From Kibdelosporangium aridum (lineage in GTDB: Bacteria; Actinomycetota; Actinomycetes; Mycobacteriales; Pseudonocardiaceae): a stretch of 64,000 nt of DNA. The notes beneath the pieces were generated by a model. It saw only the letters and a program-made list of their open reading frames with translations. It did not search any database and was not told the DNA's origin. The stretch spans positions 372,001 through 436,000 of the forward strand of contig NZ_FWXV01000004.1 of NCBI RefSeq assembly GCF_900176515.1, written 5' to 3'. Position 1 is the first letter of the stretch. Each line of letters begins with the position of its first letter. The position numbers were made by a program, and so were the translations under genes. Positions 1 through 8,173 of this stretch are shown here, piece after piece.

Positions 1-626
1 CCAAGACCGTGCTCAACAACACCTACGTTCCCGCCGACGGCCTGGTGCCGGAAGGTATCGAGGGCTACGAGAAGGGTGCTTGCGGCGAGGCCTGCGTCTA
101 CGACCCGGCGAAGGCCAAGGCGCTGTGGGACACGACCGGTTTCCAGGGCAAGGTCACGATCATGTCCAACGCCGACGGTGGCCGTAAGGAGCCGCTCGAG
201 GCCGCGTGCAACAGCATCAAGAACGCGCTGGGCGTCGAGTGCGAGTTCCTGCCCGCGACCAACTTCGGCCAGTTCCGCCAGGTGGTCAACAGCAGCAAGC
301 TGACCGGCCTCGGCCGCTCGGACTGGTCGGCGGACTACCCGTCGATCGAGAACTTCCTGGTGCCGATCGTGAAGACCGGTGGCTCGTCCAACGACGCGCG
401 GTACTCCAACGCCGAGGTGGACAGGCTGCTCGACCAGGCAAGCACCACCGCCGACAAGGCCGCGTCGATCAAGCTGTACCAGCAGGCCGCGAAGCTCGCC
501 GTCGCCGACCTGCCGAAGATCCCGACCTGGGTCGAGAAGGGCATCGGCGCCCGCTCCAAGAAGCTGACCGCCGCCCAGCTCAACTTCAGGCGTCAGCTTG
601 AGTACTCGTCCGTCGTAGTCAAGTAG
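1..626 (+). CDS. ABC transporter solute-binding protein, family 5 (5'-truncated)
   Basis: The frame is open from the window edge (codons in phase with base 3), so the gene begins upstream and only about 207 C-terminal residues are visible. These match the C-terminal lobe of DppA/OppA-type extracellular binding proteins: a YDPAKAKALWD motif, a WSADYPSIENFL segment lining the pocket, and a helical end with KIPTWVEKGIGARS. Family members bind oligopeptides outside the cell and hand them to a DppBC-type channel; the two permeases and two ATPases that follow support this. A CGEAC pair could form a disulfide. The ligand cannot be read from the fragment. Confidence 0.9.
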   Translation, partial: KTVLNNTYVPADGLVPEGIEGYEKGACGEACVYDPAKAKALWDTTGFQGKVTIMSNADGGRKEPLEAACNSIKNALGVECEFLPATNFGQFRQVVNSSKLTGLGRSDWSADYPSIENFLVPIVKTGGSSNDARYSNAEVDRLLDQASTTADKAASIKLYQQAAKLAVADLPKIPTWVEKGIGARSKKLTAAQLNFRRQLEYSSVVVK

Positions 627-641
627 CACTGACGGCCACTC

Positions 642-672
642 GGGCCCTGTCCGGTTTCCTCGGACAGGGCCC
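642..672 (+). terminator. 12-bp perfect hairpin between binding-protein and permease genes
   Basis: The arms 642-653 and 661-672 are exact reverse complements around a 7-nt loop, 15 nt after the stop codon. There is no long U-run. In binding-protein operons such hairpins commonly reduce read-through or protect the upstream mRNA, giving more binding protein than permease; that role here is inferred. Confidence 0.7.
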
Positions 673-712
673 GCTGGCGGTTTAGCTCCCACCACGTTCT
701 AGGAGTGGACGC

Positions 713-1642
713 ATGGGTCGCTATGTGCTGCGACGCCTATTGCAGTTCGTCCCGGTCTTTCTCGGGACCACTTTTCTGATCTACGCCCTTGTCTGGGCCG
801 TTCCGGGTGATCCGTTCGCGGGCAAGTGCGGCGACCGGCAGTGCCCGCCCGACTTCATCGAGGCGATGACCGCGAGGTACGGCCTCGATCAGCCTCTGAT
901 CTTCCAGTACTTCGGCTACCTCGGCAAACTGTTTACCGGGGACTTCGGCACCACCTTCAACGGCAACTCGATCGGCGAGCTGATCGGCAACGCCTACCCG
1001 ATCACGGTCCGGCTCGCGTTGATCGCCCTGGTCATCCAGATCCTCATCGGGGTCACCGCCGGTGTGCTGACCGGCCTGCGGACCAACAAGAGCTTCCTGG
1101 ACAACCTGGTGCTGGTCTCGACGCTGGTCCTGATCTCCATCCCGGTCTTCGTCACCGGCTCGATCCTGCAGATCGTGCTCGGCAACGAGTTGGGGATCAT
1201 CGATCCGACGGTGTCCTCGGAGGCTCGGTTCGACGAGCTGATCGTGCCGGGCTTCGTGATCGGCAGCATCTCGATGGCCTACATCACCAGGCTCACCCGC
1301 ACCAGCATCGCCGAGAACAGACGCGCGGACTTCGTCCGCACGGCGATCGCGAAGGGCCAGCCTGCCCGTCGTGTGGTCGGTGTCCACCTGCTGCGCAACT
1401 CGGCCATCCCGGTCATCACGTTCCTCGGCACCGACCTCGGTTCGCTGATGGGCGGGGCGATCGTGACCGAGGGCGTGTTCAACATCAACGGCATCGGTGG
1501 GCTGATCTTCCGCAGCATCGCGGAAAAAGAAGGCTTCATGGTCACCACCATCGTGGTGCTGCTGGTGCTGGTGTACCTGATCATGAGCCTGATCGTCGAC
1601 CTGCTGTACGCCGTTCTCGACCCGAGGATCCGATATGACTGA
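713..1642 (+). CDS. oligopeptide ABC transporter permease (DppB/OppB type)
   Basis: The 309-residue inner-membrane protein has the DppB layout: an N-terminal helix after MGRYVLRRLLQ, a long extracytoplasmic segment to about residue 95, then five more hydrophobic segments. The EAA loop that contacts the ATPase is visible as AIAKGQPARRVVGVHLLRN, followed by the conserved GGAIVTEGVFNINGIGGL. A GGAG-type ribosome site lies just before the ATG at 713. The stop overlaps the next gene by 8 nt, so translation is probably coupled. It should form the channel with the next permease. Confidence 0.93.
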   Translation: MGRYVLRRLLQFVPVFLGTTFLIYALVWAVPGDPFAGKCGDRQCPPDFIEAMTARYGLDQPLIFQYFGYLGKLFTGDFGTTFNGNSIGELIGNAYPITVRLALIALVIQILIGVTAGVLTGLRTNKSFLDNLVLVSTLVLISIPVFVTGSILQIVLGNELGIIDPTVSSEARFDELIVPGFVIGSISMAYITRLTRTSIAENRRADFVRTAIAKGQPARRVVGVHLLRNSAIPVITFLGTDLGSLMGGAIVTEGVFNINGIGGLIFRSIAEKEGFMVTTIVVLLVLVYLIMSLIVDLLYAVLDPRIRYD

Positions 1643-2609
1643 CCCTGGCTCCGTCGGCGGCGGCCCGGCGCTGGAGGATATGGCCAGCCACGAGGCCACC
1701 GACCTGGCGGCCGTCGACGATTCCGCGCAGCGGCAACGCAAACCCCGCAGTCTCTGGGGTGACGCGTGGGTGCAGCTGCGCCGCAAGCCGATGTTCTACA
1801 TCTCCGGCGTGATCATCGTCGTGATCGTGCTGATGGCGCTGTTCCCCAGCATCTTCACCTCGCGCCCGGCCGACTTCAACAACCTGGACCTGCAGAGCCA
1901 GCCACCGTCCGCGGACGCCTGGTTCGGCTATTCGTTCCAGGGCTACGACATCTGGGCCCGTGCCATGCACGGCGCCCGCGCGTCGTTGCTCGTCGGTCTG
2001 CTGGCGACGATCCTCACGGTGCTCATCGGCTCCTTGATGGGCATCATCGCGGGGTTCTACGGCAAGTTGACCGACACGTTCATCTCGCGTTTCGGCGACA
2101 TCTTCGCCGGCTTGCCGTTCGTGCTCGGCGCGATCGTCATCCTGACCACGCTCAACCCGCCGGGCACCAGTCCCAGTGAGACGACGATCGTGGTCCAGGT
2201 CGTCCTGTCGATCGCGGTGCTGTCCTGGCCGGTGTCCATGCGCATCATGCGTTCGGCGACGATCGTGGCCAAGCAACTGGACTACGTGAAGGCGGCACGG
2301 GCGCTGGGTGCGAGCACGCCCCGGATCATCTTCCGGCACATGTTCCCCAACACCGTCGCTCCGGTGCTGGTCTACGCCACCATCGCGCTCGGTGCGTTCA
2401 TCGGTGTCGAGGCGACGCTGGCGTACCTGGGCATCGGGGTGCGGCCGCCGGTGGTGTCCTGGGGCGTGATGATCAACGATGCCAAGGACTACGTGCAGAC
2501 ATCGCCGCACGAGTTGCTGTTCCCGGCCGGCCTGGTGACCATCACCGTGCTGGCGTTCGTCATGCTCGGCGACGCGGTGCGCGACGCCCTCGACCCGAAG
2601 TCACGGTGA
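1635..2609 (+). CDS. oligopeptide ABC transporter permease (DppC/OppC type)
   Basis: The 324-residue protein is the DppC partner. About 55 polar N-terminal residues precede the first membrane helix, which is the typical OppC_N arrangement (RRKPMFYISGVIIVVIVLMA). The ABC-permease core with the EAA loop ALGASTPRIIFRHMFPN lies near residues 220-240. It overlaps the upstream permease by 8 nt and the downstream ATPase by 4 nt. With DppB it makes the membrane pore for imported peptides. Confidence 0.93.
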   Translation: MTDPGSVGGGPALEDMASHEATDLAAVDDSAQRQRKPRSLWGDAWVQLRRKPMFYISGVIIVVIVLMALFPSIFTSRPADFNNLDLQSQPPSADAWFGYSFQGYDIWARAMHGARASLLVGLLATILTVLIGSLMGIIAGFYGKLTDTFISRFGDIFAGLPFVLGAIVILTTLNPPGTSPSETTIVVQVVLSIAVLSWPVSMRIMRSATIVAKQLDYVKAARALGASTPRIIFRHMFPNTVAPVLVYATIALGAFIGVEATLAYLGIGVRPPVVSWGVMINDAKDYVQTSPHELLFPAGLVTITVLAFVMLGDAVRDALDPKSR

Positions 2610-3661
2610 AGCGAATGTCCACAGTGTACGACGGAGAGAAGGGCGAGTTCGTGGCGCCGGACGAGACACCATCCGACACGACGCCGCTGCTCGAGGTCGA
2701 GGACCTGCGGGTGGAGTTCCGCACCGGCGACGGCGTCGCGAGTGTCCTCAATGGAGTGTCGTATCACGTCATGGCCGGGGAGACCCTCGCGGTACTCGGC
2801 GAATCGGGCTCCGGCAAGAGCGTGACCGCGCAGACGATCATGGGCATCCTGGACATGCCGCCTGCGGTGATCCTCGGCGGCGAGGTCCGGTTCCACGGCG
2901 AGGAACTGCTCAAGGCGAAGCCGTCCCGGCGGATGGAGGTCCGCGGCGACGGCATCGCGATGATCTTCCAGGACGCGTTGTCGGCGTTGAACCCGGTGTT
3001 CACCGTCGGGTTCCAGATCGAGGAGCAGTTGAAGGTCCGGCGCGGTATGGGCAAGGCCGAGGCCCGCAAACGCGCCATCGAACTGCTCGACCTGGTCAAG
3101 ATCCCCAACGCCAAGGGGCGGGTCCGCAACTACCCGCACGAGTTCTCCGGCGGTATGCGGCAACGCGCGATGATCGCGATGTCGCTGGCGCTGGATCCGG
3201 AACTGCTGATCGCCGACGAGCCGACCACCGCACTGGACGTCACCGTGCAGGCCCAGATCATGGACCTGCTGCGGGAAATCCAGCGTGAACGGGACATGGG
3301 ACTGATCCTGATCACCCACGACCTCGGCGTGGTCGCCGAAGTCGCCGACCGGATCGCGGTGATGTACGCGGGCCGGATCGTGGAGCAGGCAGACGTGTTC
3401 TCCTTGTTCCGCAATCCAGCGCACCCGTACACCGAGGCGTTGCTGCAGTCGCTGCCGCGGCTGGACCTGAAGGGCCAGGAACTCAAGGCGATCAAGGGCT
3501 TGCCGCCGAGCCTGGCCAACATCCCGTCCGGGTGCCCGTTCCACCCGCGGTGCCCGCGCGCGGTCGACAGGTGCAAGCAAGAGGTCCCGGACTACCACCA
3601 GTTGGGCGGCGGCCGTTACTCCGCATGCCACTTCGCCGAGGAGCTGATCACCCATGGCTGA
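2606..3661 (+). CDS. oligopeptide ABC transporter ATPase (DppD/OppD type)
   Basis: The 351-residue ATPase carries Walker A GESGSGKS (Lys about 71), signature FSGGMRQRAMIA, Walker B LLIADEPTTALD and the H-loop ITHD. The C-terminal oligopeptide/dipeptide-transporter extension contains the cysteine set CPFHPRC...C...C seen in DppD-type proteins. GTG at 2606 gives the GTGA overlap with the preceding stop; ATG at 2615 is an alternative start. It powers import together with the next ATPase, which starts 8 nt before this stop. Confidence 0.93.
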   Translation: MKRMSTVYDGEKGEFVAPDETPSDTTPLLEVEDLRVEFRTGDGVASVLNGVSYHVMAGETLAVLGESGSGKSVTAQTIMGILDMPPAVILGGEVRFHGEELLKAKPSRRMEVRGDGIAMIFQDALSALNPVFTVGFQIEEQLKVRRGMGKAEARKRAIELLDLVKIPNAKGRVRNYPHEFSGGMRQRAMIAMSLALDPELLIADEPTTALDVTVQAQIMDLLREIQRERDMGLILITHDLGVVAEVADRIAVMYAGRIVEQADVFSLFRNPAHPYTEALLQSLPRLDLKGQELKAIKGLPPSLANIPSGCPFHPRCPRAVDRCKQEVPDYHQLGGGRYSACHFAEELITHG

Positions 3662-4670
3662 GGCGATTCTCGAAGTCCGCGACCTGGTCAAGCACTTCCC
3701 GGTCCGGGTCGGCGTGCTGTTCAAACGCACGATCGGGCACGTGAAAGCGGTCGATGGGGTGTCGTTCGAGCTGAAAAAGGGCGAGACTCTCGGCATTGTC
3801 GGCGAATCGGGCTGCGGGAAGTCCACACTCGCCCAGGTGCTCATGCGACTCGAACCACCGACGAGTGGGACGGCGTTGTTCGAGGGCAAGGACATGTTCG
3901 CGCTGCGCGGCAACGATCTGCGCAGGCTGCGCCGGAATATTCAAATCGTGCTGCAGGATCCGTACACGTCCCTCAACCCGCGCATGACGGTCGGCGACAT
4001 CATCGGTGAGCCGTTCGAGATTCACCCGGAAGTCGCGCCGAAAGGGTCACGGGAAGGCAAGGTCCGGGAACTGCTGGACGTCGTCGGACTGAATCCGGAG
4101 CACATCAACCGCTATCCGCACCAGTTCTCCGGCGGTCAACGGCAGCGCATCGGCATCGCCCGTGCGCTCGCACTGCGACCGAAGGTCATCATCTGCGACG
4201 AGCCGGTGTCCGCATTGGACGTCTCGATCCAGGCTCAGGTGATGAACCTGCTCGGCGAGCTGCAGCGCGAATTCGGTCTGTCCTATGTGTTCATCGCACA
4301 CGATTTGTCCGTGGTCAGGCACCTTTCCGACCGGGTCGCGGTGATGTACCTGGGGAAGGTTGTCGAAATCGGGACCGAGGAGGAAATTTACGGCCAGCCG
4401 TCCCATCCGTACACCCAGGCGCTGCTTTCCGCGGTGCCGGTGCCGGATCCGCAACTGCGTGGACGGCGGGAAGTGATCCGGCTGACCGGAGATGTGCCAA
4501 GTCCGGTCAATCCACCCTCCGGATGTCGGTTCCGAACGCGGTGCTGGAAGGCGCAGGATATCTGCGCGGAGGAGGAACCAGAACTCATCACCCGGGTGGC
4601 GGGGCACCCGAGCGCCTGCCATTTCGCTGAGGCGCATGTCGTAGTAGGGGCAGAAAGGGAGATTTCGTGA
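3654..4670 (+). CDS. oligopeptide ABC transporter ATPase (DppF/OppF type)
   Basis: The 338-residue second ATPase has Walker A GESGCGKS, the Q-loop region IVLQDPYTSLNPRM characteristic of OppF, signature FSGGQRQRIGIA, Walker B VIICDEPVSALD and a C-terminal CRFRTRC...C...C cluster. It probably pairs with the upstream ATPase as a heterodimer. Its stop overlaps the GTG of a secreted protease by 4 nt, which places the protease genes in the same transcriptional and translational unit. Confidence 0.93.
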   Translation: MAEAILEVRDLVKHFPVRVGVLFKRTIGHVKAVDGVSFELKKGETLGIVGESGCGKSTLAQVLMRLEPPTSGTALFEGKDMFALRGNDLRRLRRNIQIVLQDPYTSLNPRMTVGDIIGEPFEIHPEVAPKGSREGKVRELLDVVGLNPEHINRYPHQFSGGQRQRIGIARALALRPKVIICDEPVSALDVSIQAQVMNLLGELQREFGLSYVFIAHDLSVVRHLSDRVAVMYLGKVVEIGTEEEIYGQPSHPYTQALLSAVPVPDPQLRGRREVIRLTGDVPSPVNPPSGCRFRTRCWKAQDICAEEEPELITRVAGHPSACHFAEAHVVVGAEREIS

Positions 4671-6427
4671 GACGCAAAACCGTGTTGGCGATAGCGGCCT
4701 TACCGCTGTTCGCCACACTGACCGCGGTCACGGCGCCGGCTGCGTCGGCGTTACCGCGACTGCAAGGAAAGAGCGTCGACTACAACGTGCTCGCCGCACC
4801 CGGTACGAGCGTCGAGACGATCGAGGCAGCCGCACGTGCGGCTGGGGGCCGGGTCGTCGACCGCAACGCCGCGATCGGTTTGATCACGGTCGCCGCGCCC
4901 GAGCAGGGTTTCACCGAGCGTGTCAGCAAAGCACGGGGCGTGAGCGCCGCGGCCAAGGCCCGCGCTGTCGGTCACGCACCGAAGACCAAGTCGGCACCGA
5001 AGCCGGACGTGGAGAAGGAAGCCACGAAGTCGGCTTCCTCACCGAGCCCGGCGCTGCAGAAGGCGGCCGAGGCCAAGCAGGACAAGGCCCAGTCCCGGTC
5101 CGCCGCGCAGTCGGTGGGGATGGACCCGCTGGACAGCAACCTCTGGGGACTGACGTCGATCCGCGCCGACCTGGCGCGTGACCACACCATCGGCGACAAG
5201 CGCGTCAAGGTCGGCATCCTGGACACCGGCGTGGACGGCAAGCACCCGGACATCGCGCCGAACTTCGACCGCGCGCTGTCACGCAACTTCGCCAAGGACA
5301 TCCCGATGGATGAGCTTGGCCAGGTCGTCGACGGCCCATGTGAGTTCCGTGGCTGTGTCGACCCGTCCGACTGGGACGACAACGGGCACGGCACGCACGT
5401 CGCCGGCACCATCGCGGCGGCAGCCGACGGCTTCGGCCTGTCCGGCGTGGCCCCCGGAGTGTCCATTGTGAACATCCGGGGCGCGCAGGATTCCGGTTCC
5501 TTCTTCCTGCAGCCGGTCGTCAACGCGATGACCTACGCCGGTGACGCCGGGCTCGACGTGGTGAACATGTCGTTCTTCGTCGACCCGTGGCTGTACAACT
5601 GCGACAACAACCCGGCGGACACCCCAGAGCAGCAGGCGGAGCAGCGGACCATCAAGGCCGCGATCAGCCGTGCGATGGACTACGCGTACCGCAAGGGCGT
5701 GACGCAGGTCGTGTCGCTGGGCAACCAGCACTCCGACCTCGGCGCTCCGCAGCCGGACGCCAGCAGCCCGAACTACCCGGCGAACACCGCGCACCCGCGG
5801 ACGATCGACAACGCCAGCTGCCTGTCGCTGCCGATCGAAGGCCCGCACAGCATCGGCGTCGCCTCGTACGGCCCGTCGGGCATGAAGGCCGACTACTCGA
5901 ACTGGGGCACCGAGCAGATCTCGGTGTCGGCCCCTGGTGGTTACTTCCGTGACTACTTCGGCACGCCTTGGTACCAGACGCGGGAGAACACCATCCTGTC
6001 GGCGTACCCGCGCAACGTGGCGTTCGCCGCCGGTCACATCGACGCTGCCGGGAACATCCTTCCGCCCGGTGCCGCGCTGAAGGTCATGCGGGAGGTCAAG
6101 CCGGACGGCACACTTGCGTTCTACCAGTGGCTGCAGGGCACTTCGATGGCGTCGCCACACGCCGCCGGTGTCGCCGCGCTGATCGTGAGCAAGTTCGGCA
6201 ACTACGACGCCCGAGGTGGCGTGCTGTTGAACCCCGACCGGGTCGAGCGGGTCATGCAGGGCACCGCGACCAAGACCCCGTGCCCGACTCCGCGAGTCCT
6301 GGACTACCCGGACCGCGACGAAACGTACACTGCCACCTGCCTCGGCGGCCCGGAGTTCAACGGGTTCTACGGTGCGGGCCAGGTCGATGCCTTGCAGGCA
6401 ATCGTGAGTGGAGCAGATTACCTATGA
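4667..6427 (+). CDS. secreted S8 subtilisin-like serine protease (first of tandem pair)
   Basis: The 586-residue protein has a Sec-type signal peptide (basic start, hydrophobic core, cleavage near ASA-LP about residue 28), a propeptide-like region to about residue 150 and a subtilase domain. Catalytic residues are Asp186 (ILDTG), His241 (GHGTHVAG) and Ser493 (GTSMASPH), with oxyanion Asn353 (SLGN). Several cysteines (DGPCEFRGC, YNCDNN, the C-terminal pair) are shared with the next protease and suggest disulfides. Codons 12 and 29, both inside the signal peptide, are TTA (4700-4702 and 4751-4753), rare in such genomes and in Streptomyces a target of bldA control. GTG start overlaps oppF. Confidence 0.93.
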   Translation: MRRKTVLAIAALPLFATLTAVTAPAASALPRLQGKSVDYNVLAAPGTSVETIEAAARAAGGRVVDRNAAIGLITVAAPEQGFTERVSKARGVSAAAKARAVGHAPKTKSAPKPDVEKEATKSASSPSPALQKAAEAKQDKAQSRSAAQSVGMDPLDSNLWGLTSIRADLARDHTIGDKRVKVGILDTGVDGKHPDIAPNFDRALSRNFAKDIPMDELGQVVDGPCEFRGCVDPSDWDDNGHGTHVAGTIAAAADGFGLSGVAPGVSIVNIRGAQDSGSFFLQPVVNAMTYAGDAGLDVVNMSFFVDPWLYNCDNNPADTPEQQAEQRTIKAAISRAMDYAYRKGVTQVVSLGNQHSDLGAPQPDASSPNYPANTAHPRTIDNASCLSLPIEGPHSIGVASYGPSGMKADYSNWGTEQISVSAPGGYFRDYFGTPWYQTRENTILSAYPRNVAFAAGHIDAAGNILPPGAALKVMREVKPDGTLAFYQWLQGTSMASPHAAGVAALIVSKFGNYDARGGVLLNPDRVERVMQGTATKTPCPTPRVLDYPDRDETYTATCLGGPEFNGFYGAGQVDALQAIVSGADYL

Positions 6428-8118
6428 GGAAGACAATCATCGCCGCGTCGGCTCTGCCGCTGCTGGTGACGCTGATGGCCGCGCCGACTGTGTCGGCGTT
6501 GCCCCAGCTGTCCGGCGCGCCGGTCGAGTTCAACGTGCTGACCAAGGACGGCGCCTCGGCCACTCAGGTCGAGCAGGCCGTGAAGGCCGCCGGCGGAACG
6601 ATTCTCGAGCGCAACGACGCGGTCGGCCTGCTGACCGCGAAGGCGCCCGCGAACGGCTTCACCGAGCGGCTTGCCCGTAACGGCTCGGTCATGTCGGCGA
6701 CCAAGTCGCAGACGATCGGTCACGCTCCCGGCGCCGGGAAGAAGAAGCGCGACAAGGACGTCGAGAAGGAACGCGGCACCGGCAACAAGAACCAGAACCA
6801 GGCCAAGACGCCGGTCGGCCTCGACCCGCTGGACGAGCAGCTGTGGGGCCTGAAGTCGATCCGCGCGGACCTGGCGCGGGACAAGACAATCGGTGACAAG
6901 CGCGTCAAGGTCGGCATCATCGACACCGGTGTGGAAGCGTCCCACCCGGACATCGCGCCGAACTTCGACCGCAAGCTGTCGCGCAACTTCACCAAGGACA
7001 TCCCGTTCGACGAGCTCGGCAACGAGATCGACGGTCCGTGTGAGTACCGCGGCTGCGTCGACCCGGCCGATGTGGACCACGGCGGCCACGGCACGCACGT
7101 GGCTGGAACCGTTGCCGCGGCAGCCAACGGCTTCGGCCTGTCCGGTGTGGCCCCTGGCGTGTCCATTGTGAACCTGCGGGCAGGCCAGGACTACGGGTTC
7201 TTCTTCCTGCAGCCGACCGTGAACGCACTGACCTACGCCGCCGACAACGGCATCGACGTGGTCAACATGTCGTTCTACGTGGACCCGTGGCTGTACAACT
7301 GCGACAACAACCCGGCCGACACGCCGGAGCAGCAGGCACAGCAGCGGATGATCAAGACGGCCATGACGCGGGCGCTGAACTACGCGCACCGCAAGGGCGT
7401 CACGTTGATCTCCGCGTACGGCAACGACGCGACGGACGCGGGCAAGCCGAAGCCGGACACCTCCAGCCCGGACTTCCCGCTGAACACAGCGCACAACCGG
7501 ACGATCGACAACGCGACCTGCCAGTCGATGCCGTCCGAGCACCCGAACGTGATCAACGTGTCGGCGTACGGCCCGTCGGGCAACAAGTCCGACTTCTCCA
7601 CTTACGGGTTGGAGCAGATCTCGGTGTCCGCGCCGGGTGGTTTCCGCTTCGACTACCCCGGCACGCCGTGGTTCAAGAGCTACGACAACAACATCCTGTC
7701 GACGTACCCGCAGAAGGTCCTGGTCGAAGAGGGCTATGTGGATGCGGCTGGCAACGTCACCCCCGGTGGCGCGGCGGTCGGCGTGGTCAAGCTCGACCGG
7801 CCGGGCGCGTACTACAAGCCGCTGCAGGGCACCTCGATGGCCGCCCCGCATGCGACCGGTGTCGCGGCGCTGATCATCAGCACCTACGGCAAGTTCAAGG
7901 GCAACGATGTCAGCCTCGACCCGACCAAGGTCGAGCGGGTGCTCGAGGGCACCGCGACCGCGACCCCGTGCCCGACGCCGCGGACGGTCACCTACCCGGA
8001 GCGTCCGGCCGACTGGACCGCGACCTGTGAGGGTGACCTGGAGTTCAACGGCTTCTACGGTCACGGCCAGATCGACGCTTACCAAGCCATCGTTGGTGGA
8101 GCGAAGTTCCTGAAGTAA
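6424..8118 (+). CDS. secreted S8 subtilisin-like serine protease (second of tandem pair)
   Basis: The 564-residue paralogue of the preceding gene begins at the ATG that overlaps its stop (ATGA); longer in-frame readings upstream run through the first protease and are not real. The signal peptide ends near VSA-LP. Catalytic residues are Asp167 (IIDTG), His222 (GHGTHVAG) and Ser471 (GTSMAAPH), with oxyanion Asn334 (YGND). Most of the mature domain aligns with the first protease, including cysteine positions, so the pair arose by tandem duplication; the linker after the propeptide differs (Lys/Asn-rich here). No TTA codon was noticed in its signal peptide. Confidence 0.93.
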   Translation: MRKTIIAASALPLLVTLMAAPTVSALPQLSGAPVEFNVLTKDGASATQVEQAVKAAGGTILERNDAVGLLTAKAPANGFTERLARNGSVMSATKSQTIGHAPGAGKKKRDKDVEKERGTGNKNQNQAKTPVGLDPLDEQLWGLKSIRADLARDKTIGDKRVKVGIIDTGVEASHPDIAPNFDRKLSRNFTKDIPFDELGNEIDGPCEYRGCVDPADVDHGGHGTHVAGTVAAAANGFGLSGVAPGVSIVNLRAGQDYGFFFLQPTVNALTYAADNGIDVVNMSFYVDPWLYNCDNNPADTPEQQAQQRMIKTAMTRALNYAHRKGVTLISAYGNDATDAGKPKPDTSSPDFPLNTAHNRTIDNATCQSMPSEHPNVINVSAYGPSGNKSDFSTYGLEQISVSAPGGFRFDYPGTPWFKSYDNNILSTYPQKVLVEEGYVDAAGNVTPGGAAVGVVKLDRPGAYYKPLQGTSMAAPHATGVAALIISTYGKFKGNDVSLDPTKVERVLEGTATATPCPTPRTVTYPERPADWTATCEGDLEFNGFYGHGQIDAYQAIVGGAKFLK

Positions 8119-8131
8119 TCCGCTTGGTTCT

Positions 8132-8168
8132 CAACGGCCGCAAACCCGCGCTGGGTTTGCGGCCGTTG
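8132..8168. terminator. 16-bp perfect hairpin between convergent genes
   Basis: Arms 8132-8147 and 8153-8168 are exact complements with a 5-nt loop, lying between the protease stop and the stop of the opposing S10 gene. It probably ends transcription in both directions. Confidence 0.8.
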
Positions 8169-8173
8169 GCTTG

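Noticed and set aside
5968..6423. N-terminal extension of the second coupled protease
   Set aside because: The extension overlaps the first protease in another frame, lacks a signal peptide, and the ATG at 6424 gives a proper signal sequence and a 4-nt overlap.
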